A DNA stretch of 64,000 nucleotides from the NCBI RefSeq assembly GCF_049801095.1, contig NZ_JBNAGH010000001.1:620001-684000 (forward strand), written 5' to 3'. The DNA comes from Dinoroseobacter sp049801095. Its GTDB lineage: Bacteria; Pseudomonadota; Alphaproteobacteria; Rhodobacterales; Rhodobacteraceae. The notes below the pieces were generated by a model. That model saw only the letters and a program-made list of their open reading frames with translations. It searched no databases and was not told the origin of the DNA. The position numbers and the translations under genes are program-made. Positions 34,070-41,880 of the stretch are shown here, one piece after another; the first letter of the stretch is position 1; every line of letters starts with the position of its first letter.

Positions 34070-34924
34070 TTAGTTGCGCACCGACGGTCCTTCGACCGTC
34101 AGGCCGTTGCCGCGCGAGGCGACATAGAGCTCGAGCGCCACGAACTCGGGCGAGCCCACGGGGAAGGTCTCGGCGCGGGTATCGCGCACACAGCCCCGGA
34201 ACCGCGAATGGGCGGCGTTCAGCTTGGCGTTCTTCAGGCGGTAGACCGGGAAGCCGTTGATCTGTCCCTGGGACAGGTGGTCGGCCCGGATCATGTTGCC
34301 GTAATTATCTTCGTGGCAGTTGGAGCAGGCCAGTTCGAGCTGCCCGTAGCGGGTGTAGTAGATCTCCTTGCCCTTCTCCCAGGTGGACTGGGCCGGGCCG
34401 TCAATCGCCACATTCACAGGCATGCCGCGGGAGACAGACGAGATGAGCGCGGTCATGTTGACCATGTCGCCGCCATCATATTTCCACTTCTCGGCACCCA
34501 TATGGGTCTCGCGGCAATCGTTGATCTGCATCTCGAGCGTGCGCACCTCGCCCGCAGCCTCGTTCCACTTCGGATAGACCGCGCGGACGCCCGCCATGCT
34601 CTCGGGGCTTTCATGGCAGCTCGCGCAGGACTTGCCTTCGGAGCCATCCGCCGTGTCCCAGACCTCAGCGGCCTGATCGACCCAGATCATGCCCGGATTG
34701 TCGAAATCATCCATCTGCAGAGACTGCGTCTCGGTCGAACGGAAGACCCAGCCGGAATAGATCGTGTCGACATTCTCCATATGCTCGGGCGCAGCGGTGC
34801 GCACGACCATCTCGATCTCTTCATTGACGACCAATTCGGCGTCTTCATCGGCCCAGGCGGCCACGCCCAGGCTTGTCACTACGGTGGCGATACTCAGAGC
34901 GGCCTTAAGCGACAGTGTCTTCAT
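34070..34924 (-). CDS. soxA: Diheme cytochrome SoxA, L-cysteine S-thiosulfotransferase subunit
   Basis: 284 residues from ATG 34924. Signal peptide cleaved near AWADEDAE. Two haem sites, CASCH at 100-104 and CSNCH at 200-204, so this is the two-haem SoxA type, and the active-site Cys245 in SRFRGCVRD that carries the persulfide ligand. With SoxX it oxidatively couples thiosulfate to the SoxY cysteine. Downstream of soxZ by 53 nt. Confidence 0.95.
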   Translation of the reverse strand: MKTLSLKAALSIATVVTSLGVAAWADEDAELVVNEEIEMVVRTAAPEHMENVDTIYSGWVFRSTETQSLQMDDFDNPGMIWVDQAAEVWDTADGSEGKSCASCHESPESMAGVRAVYPKWNEAAGEVRTLEMQINDCRETHMGAEKWKYDGGDMVNMTALISSVSRGMPVNVAIDGPAQSTWEKGKEIYYTRYGQLELACSNCHEDNYGNMIRADHLSQGQINGFPVYRLKNAKLNAAHSRFRGCVRDTRAETFPVGSPEFVALELYVASRGNGLTVEGPSVRN

Positions 34925-34977
34925 GTGTTTCCTCCCAAACATGCGCGACCGCGGGGAGACGGTCGCGCCTTGGCCGT

Positions 34978-35307
34978 TCAGCTGACGGCGATCGGCTTGC
35001 TGGTCTCGTAGACCGAGCCGTCATCGTCGTACCAGGTGAAGGTGAACTCACCGGCTTCCGGGACTTTCGCGTCGAACTCGAAATACGGGTTGGTCGAGAT
35101 CGCGGGCGCCAGCTCCACATCGATCACGGTCTCGCCGTTGAAGCTCGCCACGAAGCGATTGATGATCGAGCGCGGGATGGTGTTACCTTCCTTGTCCTTG
35201 CGCTGCCCGGATTCCATCTTGTGGCTGATCAGGGTCTTGATCGTGATCACGTCACCAGCCGAGGCCGACTTGGGGACTTTCACGCGGGGTTTTACACCTT
35301 TTGCCAT
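34978..35307 (-). CDS. soxZ: Thiosulfate oxidation carrier complex protein SoxZ
   Basis: 109 residues, no signal peptide (it is exported with SoxY). Immunoglobulin-like beta sandwich with the family opening KGVKPRVKVPKSASAGDVI, IKTLISHKMESGQR and the ending FTWYDDDGSVYETSKPIAV. It is the structural partner of SoxY. Starts 18 nt after the soxY stop. Confidence 0.96.
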   Translation of the reverse strand: MAKGVKPRVKVPKSASAGDVITIKTLISHKMESGQRKDKEGNTIPRSIINRFVASFNGETVIDVELAPAISTNPYFEFDAKVPEAGEFTFTWYDDDGSVYETSKPIAVS

Positions 35308-35325
35308 GTTCCTCGTCTCCTCTGG

Positions 35326-35742
35326 TTAGCCGCCGCAGCCGCCGATGGTGACTTTGACCGTCTTGCTGTCCTGCACGAAGCTGCCATCGGCCATCTTGGC
35401 GATCGCGACCACGTCCTGGGTGCCGGCGAGACGGATGCGGGTGGAGGCGGACTGATCACCGGCCAGCGCGCCGAACTTGAACTGCGCCACGGGCGGGGTC
35501 GGGTTGCCGAGCGCCAGCACGAGGATCTCGGTCGCGCCCGGCGCGTCCACCTCGATCGGCACGGTGTTGCCGTTCTCGGCAATCTCGGGCGCGGTCAGCG
35601 TGACACCACCGGCGCCGACAGAGGCTCCGCCGGTGAAGGCTTCGATCTCGGCCTCTCCGGCGGCATAGACCACCCCGGGCAGCGCCGCGGCGAGCGCAGC
35701 ACCTGCACCGACCGCCAGCGTTTCACGTCTCGTGAAGTTCAT
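35326..35742 (-). CDS. soxY: Thiosulfate oxidation carrier protein SoxY
   Basis: 138 residues from ATG 35742 with AAGGAG upstream. Tat signal NFTRRETLAVGAG, a beta-sandwich carrier domain and the flexible C-terminal GGCGG swinging arm (Cys136), to which all sulfur intermediates are covalently bound. Partner of SoxZ, which follows 18 nt downstream. Confidence 0.97.
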   Translation of the reverse strand: MNFTRRETLAVGAGAALAAALPGVVYAAGEAEIEAFTGGASVGAGGVTLTAPEIAENGNTVPIEVDAPGATEILVLALGNPTPPVAQFKFGALAGDQSASTRIRLAGTQDVVAIAKMADGSFVQDSKTVKVTIGGCGG

Positions 35743-35777
35743 TGCAAGTCTCCTTGTCTGGGGGCAATCCCGCAGGA

Positions 35778-36260
35778 TCACTCCGTAAGGGTCAAAAGAT
35801 AGGCCACGACATCCTCGACCTGCTGAGCGGTCAGGAGCGTGCTGAGCTGCTCGGGTGCAGCCGCCTTGCCCGTGTAGGCATTGCCGGGCCGGATATAGCC
35901 CGATTTTTTGTAGAACGCGGGCATGATGGAGCCCTCGAACGTCATTTTCGCATTGGCCACGATGCCGCGCAGCTGCGCCTCGGACCAGCGCTCGCCCGCG
36001 CCGTCGAGGCTGGGGCCAACCTCGCCGTGGAACGGCACATCTTCCATATCCGTGACCGCGTGGCAGGCCACGCAATTGCCCAGGCCGCGGGTCGACATCA
36101 CAACACGGCCTTCCGCAGGATCGCCGGGCGTGCCCGACAGGGACTGCTCGATTTCGCCGTATTCAGTGAATGAAACCTGCTCTGCCATGGTCTCTGCCGT
36201 GGCGGATCCGGTAACGAAGGCAAGGCCAGCCAACGTGCAAATCAGTGCGGAGCACTTCAT
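35778..36260 (-). CDS. soxX: Monoheme cytochrome SoxX
   Basis: 160 residues from ATG 36260. Signal peptide to about residue 23, one haem site CVACH at 63-67, Met ligand probably in GSIMPAFYKK. With SoxA it forms the SoxXA S-thiosulfotransferase. First gene of soxXYZAB; the 120-nt gap upstream carries AT-rich inverted repeats likely to be its promoter/operator. Confidence 0.95.
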   Translation of the reverse strand: MKCSALICTLAGLAFVTGSATAETMAEQVSFTEYGEIEQSLSGTPGDPAEGRVVMSTRGLGNCVACHAVTDMEDVPFHGEVGPSLDGAGERWSEAQLRGIVANAKMTFEGSIMPAFYKKSGYIRPGNAYTGKAAAPEQLSTLLTAQQVEDVVAYLLTLTE

Positions 36261-36317
36261 GCGTTTCCTCCCAAGATTGTCCTCGCCGATGACCATACGC
36301 CCGGCATACACACGTAT

Positions 36318-36350
36318 GCAACATAAAATTCAATTTTTTGCATATGTTGC
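36318..36350. promoter_or_regulatory. AT-rich inverted repeats upstream of soxX (putative SoxR operator)
   Basis: In the soxW-soxX gap, GCAACATA (36318-36325) and TATGTTGC (36343-36350) form an 8-bp inverted repeat around AATTC-N8-GCATA (36327-36344), a near match to the TATTC-N8-GAATA dyad before soxC. A CATACACACGTATG stretch adjoins. The position equals the soxW-soxX intergenic region that SoxR binds in Paracoccus pantotrophus. Confidence 0.5.
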
Positions 36351-36380
36351 TCTTGCAGCATGGGCAAGGCGTTCTAATTC

Positions 36381-36944
36381 TTAGGGCTTTTGCTCCTGGA
36401 ACTTGCGCGCATGGTACTTCTGAAAGGGCTCATCCGTGGTGTATCCCTCCTCCAGCACCCAGGTCAGCATGTTCAGAGTCGTCCATTTCCCGAAAGCCCC
36501 GGGCACGGTCGCCACGGCCGCTTGCGGCGCGGTCACGCCCTCCGCCACCTCAGCCGGAAAGAACATCATGGTCGGCGTGAAGAGCGCATTCCATTTGCGG
36601 ACGATATCCTTCTCGGCGAGGGTCTCGCCGTCGAAATCCGTGACCTCCACATCGCCGAACATGTTGATCTGGACCGCGAAGAACCGCTCGTTGAGCAGAG
36701 CGTCGATTTCGGGTTCCGGGAAGACCTCCTCATGCATGCGCGCGCAGTAGATGCAGCCGCGCTGCTCGATCAGGATGACGAGGCGTTTGCCCGCGGCCTC
36801 CGCCTCGGCGAGGTCTTCGCGCAGGTCCTTGAACGTGTCCTGCATCCAGGCCGCCTTGTGCAAGCCGTCATCGCCAATCTCCGCCGCCTGCAACGGCAAC
36901 GCGGCCAACATCGCTGCTGCGATCATGCCCATCCATTTGCCCAT
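36381..36944 (-). CDS. soxW: Periplasmic thioredoxin-like protein SoxW
   Basis: 187 residues with a signal peptide (to about residue 20) and a thioredoxin fold: LVILIEQRGCIYCARMHEEVF (CxxC at 64/67), and FTPTMMFFPAE with the cis-proline. SoxW is thought to be kept reduced by SoxV and to reductively service Sox proteins. Lies 27 nt after soxV. Confidence 0.9.
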   Translation of the reverse strand: MGKWMGMIAAAMLAALPLQAAEIGDDGLHKAAWMQDTFKDLREDLAEAEAAGKRLVILIEQRGCIYCARMHEEVFPEPEIDALLNERFFAVQINMFGDVEVTDFDGETLAEKDIVRKWNALFTPTMMFFPAEVAEGVTAPQAAVATVPGAFGKWTTLNMLTWVLEEGYTTDEPFQKYHARKFQEQKP

Positions 36945-36971
36945 CTCGGTTCTCCTCCCCCTTTGGACCTG

Positions 36972-37706
36972 TCAGCCCAGCGCGGGCATGTAGTTCAGCA
37001 TCCAGTTTGCAATGACATTCATGCTGTTCGTGCCGATCAGCACCGCGAAGACCACAAGGAGCACTCCGGTCGCCTTTTCGATCCGGCCCAGATGGCGGCG
37101 AAACCCGCGCATCCAGCGCAGGAAGGGGCCAATGAAAACCGCTGCCAGCACGAAAGGCAGCGTCATGCCGATGCCGTAGACCGTCAGCAGCATCATGCCC
37201 CGCCCGACCCCGGCCCCCTCGGTCGCCACGGTGAACAGGATCGCCGCCAGCACAGGCCCGACGCAAGGCGTCCAGCCAAAGGCAAAGGCCAAGCCGATCA
37301 GGTAGGCACCCACGAGGCTCATATTGCTGGTCGAGCCGCCTTCGACCCGGAACTGCCGATAGAGGATCCCGATCCGGATCACTCCGAGGAAATGCAACCC
37401 CATCAGCAGGATCACCGCCGCCGCGACCCAGCGCAGCACATCCATATAGGCCCCGACCGCCTGCCCCAGAGCCGACGCCCCCGCGCCCATGGCCACGAAA
37501 ATCGTGATCACGCCCGCGGAAAACGCCATGGAGGACAGGATCGCGCGCGACCGGATGGCTGGGGTGATCTCCGCCTCGCTCTCAAGCTGGTTCATGCCGA
37601 CACCGGCCATGTAGGACAGGTAAAACGGCACGATGGGAAGGATACAGGGCGACAGGAAGGACATCAGACCCGCGAGCCCGGCCCCGAAGATCGACACATC
37701 GAACAT
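36972..37706 (-). CDS. soxV: CcdA-family thiol reductant conduit SoxV
   Basis: 244 residues, six membrane helices. CcdA/DsbD-type motifs: GLAGLMSFLSPCILPIVPFYL (first active Cys near 22) and AFGWTPCVGPVLAAILF (second Cys near 146). SoxV carries electrons from cytosolic thioredoxin to periplasmic SoxW/SoxS. Diverges from soxS over a 73-nt AT-rich gap with a likely SoxR site. Confidence 0.93.
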   Translation of the reverse strand: MFDVSIFGAGLAGLMSFLSPCILPIVPFYLSYMAGVGMNQLESEAEITPAIRSRAILSSMAFSAGVITIFVAMGAGASALGQAVGAYMDVLRWVAAAVILLMGLHFLGVIRIGILYRQFRVEGGSTSNMSLVGAYLIGLAFAFGWTPCVGPVLAAILFTVATEGAGVGRGMMLLTVYGIGMTLPFVLAAVFIGPFLRWMRGFRRHLGRIEKATGVLLVVFAVLIGTNSMNVIANWMLNYMPALG

Positions 37707-37723
37707 GGGCGCGCTTCCTTGAT

Positions 37724-37756
37724 CAATTCACATATTCAAATTAAGTTATTTGTATG
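37724..37756. promoter_or_regulatory. Divergent soxV/soxS promoter region with putative SoxR site
   Basis: Within the 73-nt divergent gap are CATATTCAAAT (37731-37741, identical to the copy before soxC), a direct repeat ATTCA-CAT-ATTCA and the inverted repeat CAAAT-N6-ATTTG (37737-37752). The soxS-soxV gap is an established SoxR target in Paracoccus; binding here is inferred from that and from the shared sequence. Confidence 0.55.
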
Positions 37757-37779
37757 AACTGCGTCAACAGGGAAGCCTG

Positions 37780-38160
37780 ATGCCCCGCCTCGCGATCCTT
37801 CTGAGCCTGCTCCTTTTGCTGGTTGCCCCCCTCGCGGTGCGCGCCCAATCGCTGGAGCTTGTCATGGTCGAACAGACCGGCTGTCACTGGTGCGCGGCCT
37901 GGCACGCCGAGATCGGCCCGGCCTATCCCAAGACCGCCGAAGGCCAGGCTGCACCGCTGCGCATGGTCGATCTGCGCGCCCTGCCCGAAGACCTCGATCT
38001 GGTCTCGCGCCCGCGCTTCACCCCAACCTTCATTCTGGTCTCTGACGGGCAGGAGCTCGCCCGGCTCGAAGGCTATCCGGGGCAAGACTTTTTCTGGCCC
38101 GTGCTCGCGCAAATGCTCGAGACGGCCCAAAACAACGCGCTTGAGGAGGCCGCGAAATGA
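37780..38160 (+). CDS. soxS: Periplasmic thioredoxin SoxS
   Basis: 126 residues from ATG 37780 (AGGGAAG upstream); an in-frame TTG at 37750 is less likely. Signal peptide to about residue 22, then a thioredoxin-like domain with CHWC at 35-38 and FTPTFILVSDG. SoxS reactivates the SoxYZ carrier by reducing the SoxY cysteine. Overlaps the following HbpS-like gene by ATGA. Confidence 0.92.
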   Translation: MPRLAILLSLLLLLVAPLAVRAQSLELVMVEQTGCHWCAAWHAEIGPAYPKTAEGQAAPLRMVDLRALPEDLDLVSRPRFTPTFILVSDGQELARLEGYPGQDFFWPVLAQMLETAQNNALEEAAK

Positions 38161-38675
38161 TCCCAACCCCCTTTAGGAAAACAGTTTTGGCCGCTGGCGC
38201 GCTGCTCGTTCTGGGCGGGTCCGCGCTGGCCGATGAGGACAGCGCCTTTGTCGAGTTCAAGGTGCTGAAGCCCGAGCTGGCCATGACCGCCGCCACCGCC
38301 GCGCTCGAGTATTGCCGGGCGGGCGGCTATCAGGTGGGTGTCACGGTGGTGGATCGCTTCGGCGTCCCGCAGGTCTTTCTGCGCGACCGCTTCGCAGGCG
38401 CCCATGTCTGGGAAACCGCCACCCGCAAAGCCTGGACCGCCGTGAGTTTCCGGAGCGGCACGACGGAGCTGGACCAGGCCACCAAGCCCGGCACCCTCGC
38501 CGAGGGGATCCGTCATATCTCCCAAGCCCTGCCCCTTGGTGGCGGGTTGATGATCGAAGAAGGCGGCGGCTCGCTCGTGGGCGGGATCGGTGTCTCCGGC
38601 GCTCCAGGACCGGATATCGACGACGAATGTGCGCAAGCAGGCATTGACGCCATCGCGGACGACATCGCATTCTAG
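38157..38675 (+). CDS. GlcG/HbpS-family (DUF336) secreted protein in the sox operon
   Basis: 172 residues. Signal peptide ends at about SALADED (residue 24). GlcG/HbpS fold: LKPELAMTAATAALEYCRAGGYQVGV (in part), VVDRFGVPQVFLRDRFAG, KAWTAVSFRSGT, GGGLMIEEGGGSLVGGIGVSGA. HbpS homologues bind haem or metals extracellularly; some act as redox sensors. Sits between soxS and soxR, coupled to soxS by ATGA, so a role in Sox redox sensing or haem handling is possible but unproven. Confidence 0.85.
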   Translation: MIPTPFRKTVLAAGALLVLGGSALADEDSAFVEFKVLKPELAMTAATAALEYCRAGGYQVGVTVVDRFGVPQVFLRDRFAGAHVWETATRKAWTAVSFRSGTTELDQATKPGTLAEGIRHISQALPLGGGLMIEEGGGSLVGGIGVSGAPGPDIDDECAQAGIDAIADDIAF

Positions 38676-38695
38676 CGCAAACGAAGGCTCAACAC

Positions 38696-39043
38696 ATGGC
38701 GCTGCCCCAAGTCACCGACGATCTGAACGACGAGGAGATGGACAAGATCCTCGCCAATGCCACGGTGGCCGCGAACTTCCTCAAGGCGATCGGCCATGAG
38801 GGGCGCCTGATGATTCTATGCCATCTCGCCTCAGGTGAAAAATCGGTTCATGAGCTCGAGCTTTTGCTCTCTGCCCGGCAGGCGGCGGTGTCGCAGCAGC
38901 TCTCACGCCTGCGGCTCGAGGGTCTGGTCACACCTCGCCGCGACGGTAAGACCATATTTTACAGCCTGACAGATGAGCGCTCGCGCGCCATTATCGAGCT
39001 CGTGTATGAGCTTTTCTGCCGGGATTCAGACGCCGCGTCCTAA
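38696..39043 (+). CDS. soxR: ArsR-family repressor SoxR
   Basis: 115 residues. Winged HTH of the ArsR family: FLKAIGHEGRLMILCHLASGEKSVHELE (in part, 28-55) and the recognition helix SARQAAVSQQLSRLRLEGLV. Cys42 and Cys108 lie 66 residues apart, the spacing of the sensor pair described for SoxR/sHdrR repressors, which react with sulfane sulfur. Likely represses the divergent sox genes until reduced sulfur is present. Confidence 0.92.
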   Translation: MALPQVTDDLNDEEMDKILANATVAANFLKAIGHEGRLMILCHLASGEKSVHELELLLSARQAAVSQQLSRLRLEGLVTPRRDGKTIFYSLTDERSRAIIELVYELFCRDSDAAS

Positions 39044-39097
39044 GGCGCGCTACCCCGGTTCACATCCATGGAGGGCGCCTGCGCCCGGGAGGAGACC

Positions 39098-40159
39098 ATG
39101 GACGCAGTCTCGGGCGCGGTCCTCGCGTCGCTTATCGGTCTTTTGGGCGGTCTTGCCCTCGGCTATGCCGCGCGGGTGGGACGGTTCTGCACCCTCGGCG
39201 CGATCGAAGACGCGCTCTACGGTGGCAGCTATGAGCGATTGCGCATGTGGGGGATCGCGCTGGGTCTCAGTGTTTTGGGCTGTTCGGTTCTGAGCGGGAC
39301 AGGCCTTTTGATCCCCTCAGAGGTATTCCTGGTGCGCGACGGTTTCTCGCCCTTCGCGATCATCTTGGGCGGGGGCCTCTTTGGTTATGGCATGGCCTTG
39401 GCGGGCAATTGTGGCTACGGCGCGCTTGCGCGTCTCGGCACCGGGGATCTGCGCGCGCTGCTCTTGGTGGTCGTGATGGGGATCACCGCTTACGCCACCT
39501 TGTTCGGGCCCTTGGCGCCTTTGCGGCTGTGGCTCTTTGAGTTGCCCATGTGGCGGGTGAACGAGGCTGTGACCCTGGATCAGATCTTGGGAGCGGCCCT
39601 GTCGATCCCGGCATGGAGCGTCGGCGCGCTCATTGGCCTTGGGTTGCTGGTTTTCTGCTTGCGCAGCTCTGTCCGGGTGCGGAGAACCGGTTTCTGGGGC
39701 GCCCTCGTTGGCGCCGCGATCATATCCGGCTGGGCCGGGACGGCCTATCTTGCCGCGACAAGTTTCGATGTGGTCGGCGTGCGATCCCATAACTTCTCGG
39801 CCCCACTCGGTGAGACGCTGGCCTTTGCCATGATGTCGAGCGTACGCCCGATCTCCTTTGCGGTCGGATCCGTTTGCGGAGTCGTGTTGGGCAGTGTCCT
39901 TGGCAGCCTGCGCCTGAAGCAGTTTCGTTGGGAAGCCTGCGAAGACCCACGTGAATTGAAACGCCAACTCCTCGGAGCTGTTCTCATGGGGAGCGGAGCG
40001 ACGCTCGCCCTTGGATGCTCTGTCGGGCAAGGGCTTTCGGCCTTTGCTTTACTGACACTCAGCGCACCGCTGGCCACCATTTCTATCGCTGCCGGGGCTG
40101 CCCTTGGATTGCGAGTCCTGATCATGGGCTGGCGTCCGGGGCATAGCCAGAACCCCTGA
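39098..40159 (+). CDS. soxT: YeeE/YedE-family transporter, SoxT-like
   Basis: 353 residues from ATG 39098 with GGGAGGAGA upstream. About nine to ten membrane helices in two halves; each half carries a YeeE/YedE Cys-Gly motif (ALGYAARVGRFCTLGAIEDAL; GYGMALAGNCGYGALARLG; MGSGATLALGCSVGQGLSA). YeeE of this family takes up thiosulfate; SoxT genes beside soxR are known in other sox clusters. Last gene of soxS-hbpS-soxR-soxT, ending at a bidirectional terminator. Confidence 0.85.
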   Translation: MDAVSGAVLASLIGLLGGLALGYAARVGRFCTLGAIEDALYGGSYERLRMWGIALGLSVLGCSVLSGTGLLIPSEVFLVRDGFSPFAIILGGGLFGYGMALAGNCGYGALARLGTGDLRALLLVVVMGITAYATLFGPLAPLRLWLFELPMWRVNEAVTLDQILGAALSIPAWSVGALIGLGLLVFCLRSSVRVRRTGFWGALVGAAIISGWAGTAYLAATSFDVVGVRSHNFSAPLGETLAFAMMSSVRPISFAVGSVCGVVLGSVLGSLRLKQFRWEACEDPRELKRQLLGAVLMGSGATLALGCSVGQGLSAFALLTLSAPLATISIAAGAALGLRVLIMGWRPGHSQNP

Positions 40160-40172
40160 GCCCGCTCGGTCA

Positions 40173-40204
40173 CAAAAAAAGGCCCCCGCTGGGAGGCCTT
40201 TTCG
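40173..40204. terminator. Bidirectional terminator between soxT and the GGDEF gene
   Basis: AAAAGGCC (40177-40184), 10-nt loop, GGCCTTTT (40195-40202), flanked by an A-tract on the left and T residues on the right, so it gives a U-tailed hairpin on both strands for two convergent genes. Confidence 0.8.
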
Positions 40205-40209
40205 AAGGG

Positions 40210-41241
40210 CTAGTGCAAGTCCCGCGCAGGCTCCGGCATGGGCCGGTCCGCAGGTTTGAACACCGTGTGCTGCGCCCGGCCTGCATTCTTGGAGGCATAG
40301 GTCGCCTCATCCGCATCCGAGAGCATTTTGTCGATCTCAACCGGATCATAGTAGTCCGAGATGGTGATCCCAATACTGGCTGAGATCCGACAGGGTTTCC
40401 CCTCGTAATGCACGGGCTGTTCCAGACGGGCAATGATCCGGTCCGCGATGCGGGTCATCAGGTCCAGATCATTACAGTTCCGGAGCACGAGCACGAACTC
40501 ATCCCCGCCAACGCGGAAAACCTTGTCGTCAGCGCGCACCTCTTCCCGCAGGACTTTGGCCACTTCGAGCAAGACAAGATCCCCGGCCGCATGCCCGAGC
40601 GTGTCATTGACCGATTTGAAGTAGTCCAGGTCGATCAGCATCAGACCGAAGCCATCTTGCGGCGGGTGCGCCAGAAGCTGGCCAAAGGTCATATCCATGG
40701 CCCGGCGGTTGTTCAGCCCAGTCAGCGTGTCCGTGAGTGCACGGCTTTCCGCATCGGTCTTGGCATCCTGCAACCGGTCCACGAGATCGCGTGAGGCGTT
40801 CATGGCTGCCGCATTCGCTTCGATCAGATAGAGCACCTCGACCGCCAGATCCGAAGCGGCGAAATCCGTGAGGCTGAGATCAAACCGACGCACCGCATCC
40901 TGCACCGAGATCCCGAAGGAGAGGTTCAGGAACGCTCCGGTCCCGCCGGGCAACGCCACAACAGTGCCTTTCAAATGCATGTTCGGAAGGCCTTTCAACC
41001 CGATCTTCAGCTGCGCGCCATTCATCCGCAAAAGCTGATCCAGCACCTTGACCTTGCGGGGGCGCATGATCGTGAATTTGTCGAAGAACATTGACCCTGG
41101 GAAGGGCTGGTCCGGCATGAGTTTCTGCAGGGTGCATCCGCATTGCAGGATATGGCCGGTCGGCCCGATCCAGATATGCATGGGCATCAGTGCGTCGAGC
41201 GTGCGGGCGGAGAGCCCAAGGATACGATTACTTTCGGTCAT
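40210..41241 (-). CDS. Diguanylate cyclase with N-terminal HNOBA-like domain
   Basis: 343 residues. Residues about 15-125 match the haem-NO-binding-associated (HNOBA) domain (PMHIWIGPTGHILQCGCTL, FFDKFTIMRPR), a coiled segment at 140-170, then GGDEF with the active site at 245-249 and an I-site RADD at 236-239, so it should be an active, product-inhibited cyclase. Overlaps the H-NOX stop by ATGA. H-NOX with its cyclase is an NO-to-c-di-GMP switch in other bacteria. Confidence 0.9.
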   Translation of the reverse strand: MTESNRILGLSARTLDALMPMHIWIGPTGHILQCGCTLQKLMPDQPFPGSMFFDKFTIMRPRKVKVLDQLLRMNGAQLKIGLKGLPNMHLKGTVVALPGGTGAFLNLSFGISVQDAVRRFDLSLTDFAASDLAVEVLYLIEANAAAMNASRDLVDRLQDAKTDAESRALTDTLTGLNNRRAMDMTFGQLLAHPPQDGFGLMLIDLDYFKSVNDTLGHAAGDLVLLEVAKVLREEVRADDKVFRVGGDEFVLVLRNCNDLDLMTRIADRIIARLEQPVHYEGKPCRISASIGITISDYYDPVEIDKMLSDADEATYASKNAGRAQHTVFKPADRPMPEPARDLH

Positions 41242-41822
41242 GTCGGCACGCCCCCCAGGCTGAACTCTCGTCCTTCGGAGAAATCCTGATCCAGCAGGGT
41301 CACGGTGATCCCGGGATTTTCGGCATCCTCTTCGGCCTCGAAAAAGGCGAGCACCCCGTAATCATCGGCCATGGCGCGCAGAACCCCGAGGATCACGGGC
41401 AGCCCGTAATCCCTGTGCCACACGCATCGGACCCGGTAGGCGTTGCGGCCATCCGGATCGACCTCCAGCACCGGCATGTCGAGATCCGGAACCGCGAGCC
41501 GCGAACGGCCATGCAGATCGTCCAGCGCATCGACGAATTCCCGGAACGAGGCCCCATTGAACCGCAGCAATCGACGCAGGGCTTCGACGGAGGGGTGAGA
41601 GACCAAAAACGTTCCCAGATCCTCAAGAAAACCGTCGCGTTCCTTGTCGAGCACCTTGATCGCGGTCTCCAGCACCCGGTCTGTAATGGCATCGGGATAG
41701 GTGAGCATCGATTCAAACGCGCCCTCCGGCACTTCGGCCTGGCCCGCAATCATCTGCCATTTTTCCGGCCCGTAGGTTTCACGCACAAAAACCTCGAGCG
41801 ACTTGTTGATCAATCCATGCAT
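41238..41822 (-). CDS. H-NOX haem NO-binding protein
   Basis: 194 residues from ATG 41822 (AGGAGA 8 nt upstream). Opening MHGLINKSLEVFVRETYG is classic H-NOX. Proximal haem ligand His104 sits in FVDALDDLHGRS. The haem-propionate motif YxSxR appears degraded: at the expected place the sequence is YRVRC (Tyr129, Val131, Cys133). It should sense NO in the cytosol and act on the HNOBA-GGDEF protein encoded next. Haem affinity may differ from the norm. Confidence 0.88.
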   Translation of the reverse strand: MHGLINKSLEVFVRETYGPEKWQMIAGQAEVPEGAFESMLTYPDAITDRVLETAIKVLDKERDGFLEDLGTFLVSHPSVEALRRLLRFNGASFREFVDALDDLHGRSRLAVPDLDMPVLEVDPDGRNAYRVRCVWHRDYGLPVILGVLRAMADDYGVLAFFEAEEDAENPGITVTLLDQDFSEGREFSLGGVPT

Positions 41823-41880
41823 CGGCAAGTCTCCTGTTCGCGGAAGACTAGGCCGTCAAACCTTAAGAATTGCCCAAAGG

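Noticed and set aside
30617..35011. A 1464-codon open frame on the plus strand, antisense to soxD through soxA
   Set aside because: It has no recognisable domain and is the expected by-product of third-position GC bias in the minus-strand sox genes; the sox proteins opposite are full length and unmistakable.
37716..37728. TTGATCAATTC near soxV considered as an FNR box
   Set aside because: It does not fit TTGAT-N4-ATCAA; the half-sites overlap instead of being spaced.
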